A stretch of 64,000 nt of DNA from Plectrocnemia conspersa (taxonomy: Eukaryota > Arthropoda > Insecta > Trichoptera > Polycentropodidae), in assembly GCA_009617715.1 (NCBI GenBank), contig VTFK01000276.1, positions 620,001 to 684,000 on the forward strand, written 5' to 3'. The position numbers were made by a program, and so were the translations under genes. Numbering within the stretch: the stretch's first letter is position 1; every line of letters starts with the position of its first letter. The notes beneath the pieces were generated by a model that saw nothing but the letters and a program-made list of their open reading frames with translations, was not told the origin of the DNA and did no database searches. Shown piece by piece: positions 59,521 to 64,000 of this stretch.

Positions 59521-61909
59521 GGACATCCCCTTGAATTTGCCTAAAAAATAAATGTCATTTAATGAAAAATACTATGAACCGAAAAATTGAAAAATGATCA
59601 TTAACTAGCCAACTTTTTCTCCCTTCTGGAAAAAGCTGAAATTAAACCACTGGTCCTTCGAACCATGTCAACTTAGTCAATATTTACCTTTAAAACCATG
59701 TTCTTTAAAAATTAAGTAATTTCTATTTTATTTGACTCATTCTGAAGTACCGCATTGGGGTAATATTAATTTAAATAAATAAATAATAATGACTAGTACT
59801 GATCTCCCTGACATTGTTTATATATTAAACCTAGATATTTTAATTCATTTTTTTTTTAAATTAATTTAAATATTATTTGCAAAATTGGTTACAAATTTTA
59901 TTTGCAAAAAATATATTAAAATGCAACTAAATATTAACGTCACAGCAAAAAATTCAACTATTTTTGACAGAATCGTGATTTTTCTCAATTTGCGTTTCAT
60001 CGCAAAAAGTCACGTTATCATTAATATGAAAATTTAGCATTTCAAAGTTCAACGTTCGATGAAGCAACATTAGAATATATAATATTTTAATATAATATAA
60101 AATACAAAATAAATTATTTTAAATACTAACATTATAATGTAAAGTACACCGGAAACGTTTCCGGAACAATGAGAATCGAGAGTTCTAATCTCAAATACTC
60201 ATTTCTGTTATATTCTAACGTTTTGAGATCCGAATGGTATTTATTTTAATTAAAGTAGCGATTGATTCTCTAAGATCTAAGATAAATAACATTCGCCAGT
60301 TATCTATAATACAACATACAATATTCTCAACGAATCGCATTATTTATTAACTTTTCTCTATTGTTTTGCAGTTAACAATAAGCATATGATTTCTAACTAA
60401 TCGTTAAAAATATTAATTAGTTTATTGTACACCTATTTTTTATAGCGTATATTTTACATTTAATATACTTATTTTTCAATTTCAAGCATTTACACAATTT
60501 CAAGCAAATTCTCAGTTTTGCCATTTATCTTTATTACATTATTCATTGCATTGTAATAATAAATTATCATTCGTTGATTCATTTGCAACGCAAACTATTA
60601 AATAAATATTATTTTATTAATATAATTAAACATAAACATAGCAAAGCTTATTGTATGATTTGCGGTTTTATTGATAATTATTACTCATATATTACTGGTT
60701 TATTTGCGACTGTATGATTATAATATGCGATTATTTTTTGTTGAATTGCTTGTACGATATTTTTTTAACTTTCTGAGATGATTCAACCATTTTTTGTAGG
60801 AGTTTTCATTGACCTGTGATGGTGACGGAGAAAGGCAGATCTAAGGAGTATACGAGAAGAAAACGAGAAATCTAGCCACAGGTAAAATATATATAAACTA
60901 TTTTTATTCAATAGAAGATAAATCTAAAAATGTGCAGCACAATCGAAATTATATATTTATGATTCTAATGGATCATTCTTAATTTTCCTAATCTTGCGGA
61001 TGAATATTCTACGAATAATTTAAATATTATATAAAATATATATAACTGACTTACATAATTTGATTTGAGTCTAATGTCTTGTGTTTTTATTAATTTAATC
61101 AAATATATGTGATTATCAGTTTCTAAAAATCAATCATACCAATTTTATCTCACAGTTTTTATATTATATAAAAAAGTGGTACAGCAGACAGTAACGGTAA
61201 ATGATTCCTATTTAATTTTATTTTATATGTGTATTATGATAATACAGCATTCGCAAAACTTTTTCAGATATCAGACCGGTTTTATTTTGCGGCCTACTTT
61301 ATTTAATATATAAAACCAATGCTAATAAAATTGTCATAATCTAATTATCTGATAATCAACTTTATTGTATAAAACTATTTTATCAATAATTAAAATGTAT
61401 TACAATTAATAACACAAAATGTATTGGGATTATTAATCGTTGATTATCTGCAGTTAAACATGGATCGATTAAGTCAATAAAACCTGAATTATATTATTAA
61501 CATAAAATATATGTAAATATTAGAGGTTTCAAATTTATAAATCCTAAAAAAATAATTATCCTACTGCTAAATATACGGAATTATAAATAATGTATCACTT
61601 AACTTTTCAACGAGTCAGTTTAAAGTTGAGTAAAAATTAAGGTCATGAGATTGATATTGACAACTATTCTAATAAAGCAGTATTTTTTTCTAAACACCTT
61701 AACGCATCTGTTCACTTCTATAATGATACGGATAAAATTTTTTTTACAAATGTATTTTAATACATGTTCTAAATATAAAAAGAAGTGATGACTGTAAATT
61801 ATTGAGTTGTAACACAAAGATCGTCATCTCTTTCCTACTTATGAATATTGACAGGTACATTTTTTGCGCTTATAATATACGTGTCAATAATGTTTTAAAA
61901 TATTTTTTT
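59521..61909. other. Gene-free AT-rich stretch
   Basis: Nothing supported beyond short repeats; the exon-like 60800-60881 is discussed under rejected items. Confidence 0.5.
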
Positions 61910-63075
61910 TATAAAATAATGTCGAGACCACTCGTAATGGTTGTGACGAAATTAGTCGCATGGAATAAGTGTTTCATTTCCGACTATCTATCATATGTAA
62001 AAAATCAAAACTAGCGGTTAGTATAAAATTATAATTCCCATCGATTTTCTTAGATTTTCTTAATCTCACGGTTGAATATCGCTATGAATAATTAACAAAA
62101 AAAATCAAGCTAGGTTGTGCATAATATTTTTAATTCAGTCTGACGTCTCACTAATTACTTAGTAGTTGTTGATTGTTTTTACTTCGTTGTAATTGGGGTT
62201 TTCAATCAAACATCCCGATATTCGATTATTCGAATTATTATATATTATTCGAATATTCGTTTATACTATCTCGAATTAAATTTGTAAAAATCTTAGAATA
62301 TTTTATTTCGAATTGCAAGACAATGAAACGCATTCTAAACAAAAAATGCTTTTATGCCTTTTAAAAACATTTGTGAATATAATATTTTTCGGCTGTGTAA
62401 ACTATGGTCGAAATTTGCAGAAATCGTTGAATGAAACAAAATGTTAGAAACGCCCACCCTTTATTATCGTTTAACGCTTATCTCAAAAACAGGTGTGCGT
62501 CGAAAATTAATGTGAAGTTCGTTTTACGTTTTTGTATATTTTGTATGAGTTCAATAATTTGATCGCTGTGTTTATAGTTATTTAATTTAAATGCGAATCC
62601 GCACAAAAATACATTTTTGATTCATTTTTCGAATAGTTGCAAACTACAAATAATTCAGAACTTAAGTTGTAATGCATTAGTTGCGACGGAATTAGTCGCA
62701 TGGATTTGGCAAAAGCTTATTTATTTATTTATTTATTTATTAAAATTATAACCATCGTGACCTGACAGGCAAACCTAATGCGTCACGATAGTCAAAATAA
62801 TTATAAAAATAATTGCTTAATTTGCGACTTTCTATTGTGTTTGTGAGATAAAAACTAATAATTAGTATATAATTATAATAACCATCGATCATCATTATGT
62901 TTTCTTAGATCTTCCTAGTCTCACGGATGAATTGTTATAAATAATCAAAAATAAAATCAAGATAGGTCGTGCATAGTGACCATAATCTGCAGTATAGTAT
63001 TATGTCAAATTATGTGAATTCAGTCTGATGTTTTACCACTTAATTAGTAGTTGTTGATTGTGTTTACTCTCAGTG
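61910..63075 (+). repeat. Two diverged repeat units separated by about 770 bp
   Basis: Unit A (61944-62180) and unit B (62680-63075) share GAAATTAGTCGCATGG, CCATCGAT, CTTAGAT, TCTCACGG, TAGGTCGTGCATA-like and CAGTCTGATGTCTCACT-like plus TAGTTGTTGATTGT. The last part also occurs at 50530-50675, and a piece at 60975-61010. A TTTA microsatellite (62717-62742) and the inverted pair ATCGTGAC/GTCACGAT (62754-62794) lie in unit B. Confidence 0.55.
62215..62580. repeat. Dispersed repeat, copy 2
   Basis: Colinear with 40836-41235 through AAAATGCTTTTATGCCTTTT, TTTATTATCGTTTAACGCTT and ATCTCAAAAACAGGTGTGCG. It interrupts the repeat unit pair at 61910-63075. Confidence 0.6.
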
Positions 63076-63124
63076 GTCGTTTTTTTATAATATTTATATT
63101 TTATATTTAGCTTTTATATAATAG

Positions 63125-63262
63125 TAATACGATTTACAATAAGTTAAAATCAAATGAAGCATATATAAACCGAATTTTGACCAATAGAAAAGCGAAAAAA
63201 TAATTATCTTTTCTCAGAAGTCAAAACTTCACGTCAAAAGAAATAAAATCGTGCAGTCATCG
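63125..63262 (+). mobile_element. Palindrome-head repeat family, copy 8 (left arm only)
   Basis: ACGATTTACAATAAGTTAAA, then AAACCGAATTTTGACCAATA, CTTTTCTCAGAAGTCAAAAC and ATAAAATCGTGC: the start and left arm of the family, with nothing after the centre. Confidence 0.6.
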
Positions 63263-63778
63263 ATAATTTATTTCCCTCCCCTTTTGTAGTGGAATATTTT
63301 TTTTCCCCTAAATGTCGTTCCTATCTAAAAGCTTAAAAGCACTTAAAATGACGCAATCAAAGGCCAAACAGTAAGGAATTCGTTGCATACCTATGACACG
63401 AATATTTATTTTTGAACTGCTATTACATCTAACAAGATTTTTAGCAGACAATAACAAAAAAAACTGAATTATTGAGATTGGCTAGAAAGAGACATCAGGA
63501 ATATATATGTATATATATAAAGATGGCCATTAGAAGACCAAAAAAAAATTCCACTTCGACTAGACCCAGCTAATCAATCACTTAAATCAAAAGTCACAAG
63601 AGTACAACACGATCTTCGTGACGACTTGGGAACTATTTGAAATAGGATTTTGGCAATATATTTTTTTTTGCATATTTTTGCACATGCTTCTTAAACCAAC
63701 TTAAATTGCGGACACTTGACCTAGTTTTTTTAGGGTTTTTATTCGGTAGTTTTTGATACTCTTACAGTATTATGTGAT

Positions 63779-63935
63779 ATGGAAATGATTTTTGCTCTAC
63801 AATTACCATTTTTCGGTCATTTGAATGTCGCAAATAGGTCACCGGGTGTTTGTCATTCGTTAGAGCCACAAGCGCTCGTACGAAGAGTTCGAAATGATGT
63901 AATGATCAACGCCTCCGAAAAAGTGGTCACCTTGT
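63779..63935 (+). other. Possible exon at the window edge
   Basis: A GC-rich open stretch on the plus strand reads MEMIFALQLPFFGHLN and later LEPQALVRRVRNDVMINASE, and meets a donor-like ACCTT|GTATGT near 63935. An acceptor-like CATTCGTTAG occurs at 63862. Family not recognised; the rest would lie beyond the window. Confidence 0.25.
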
Positions 63936-64000
63936 ATGTCGAAATGCATATTATTTTTTACATATTATACACATATATGCACACCTATATTTAAAGACAA

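Noticed and set aside
60800..60881. Exon-like segment with TTTTTTGTAG acceptor and CAG|GTAAAA donor, including an 18-codon ORF MVTEKGRSKEYTRRKREI
   Set aside because: All three frames stop within the segment, there is no neighbouring exon, and the TGTGATGGTGACGG part matches the interspersed repeat at 49.5 kb. A 5'UTR exon cannot be fully excluded.
1..64000. CRISPR arrays, operons, bacterial-type promoters, viral genomes
   Set aside because: The window is intron-containing insect nuclear DNA; short repeats are irregular and lack spacer structure, and no viral coding region was recognised.

Overview
This is a window of an AT-rich nuclear insect genome. The evidence is spliceosomal genes with GT-AG introns, a ZAD-type C2H2 zinc-finger gene and a BESS-motif ORF (both protein types are mainly arthropod), and a dense load of decayed insect-type transposons (hAT, mariner, piggyBac-like, PIF/Harbinger-like, R1- and Jockey-type LINEs, tRNA-derived SINEs). 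I cannot fix the insect order. There are no rRNA genes, CRISPR arrays or intact tRNA genes.

Three gene regions can be read. (1) Plus strand, 3417-16507: a 14-exon sodium:solute symporter (SLC5, SMCT-like). I reconstructed it exon by exon with consistent phases: 656 codons plus stop, or 605 without a 153-nt phase-0 exon that looks like a cassette. (2) Minus strand, 19687-23388: a ZAD plus eight-finger C2H2 gene (exons 19687-19862, 20195-20943, 21669-21789, 21854-22031) with an apparent 1-nt deletion in finger 1. Upstream lies a BESS-motif exon (23113-23388). If spliced to the ZAD exon, its ORF ends in an 8-nt overlap with the ZAD start codon. A further orphan exon lies at 24519-24598. (3) Minus strand, 30875-33552: a complete 11-exon glutamine-hydrolysing asparagine synthetase (557 aa). 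A TATA box and probable non-coding first exon at 39677-39841 could be its distal promoter, giving a first intron of about 6.1 kb.

Most of the rest is repeats. The most striking is a family with a near-perfect palindromic head (about 240 bp) and a long tail, present in at least eight places and in both orientations (best palindromes 36346-36583 and 43096-43332). One copy (49400-50455) carries a nested insertion, and the copy at 4529-5165 shows the uninterrupted state. Other elements have clear termini: a hAT with a perfect 8-bp duplication (17219-18417), two copies of a small hAT-like MITE with 8-bp duplications (34381-34664, 45578-45861), a foldback MITE with a 7-bp duplication (7380-7564), a PIF/Harbinger-like MITE with TTA duplications (24155-24351), a piggyBac-like MITE in TTAA (21407-21642) and a TA-flanked MITE (19307-19463). 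There are also several diverged tandem arrays (12740-13080, 27120-27250, 27656-29095, 36990-38830, 61910-63075). The right half (about 43.8-64 kb) holds no gene I can defend, only repeats and degraded transposase.

The genes show no sign of working together. The symporter and asparagine synthetase are unrelated metabolic genes, and the zinc-finger locus is a probable transcription factor.
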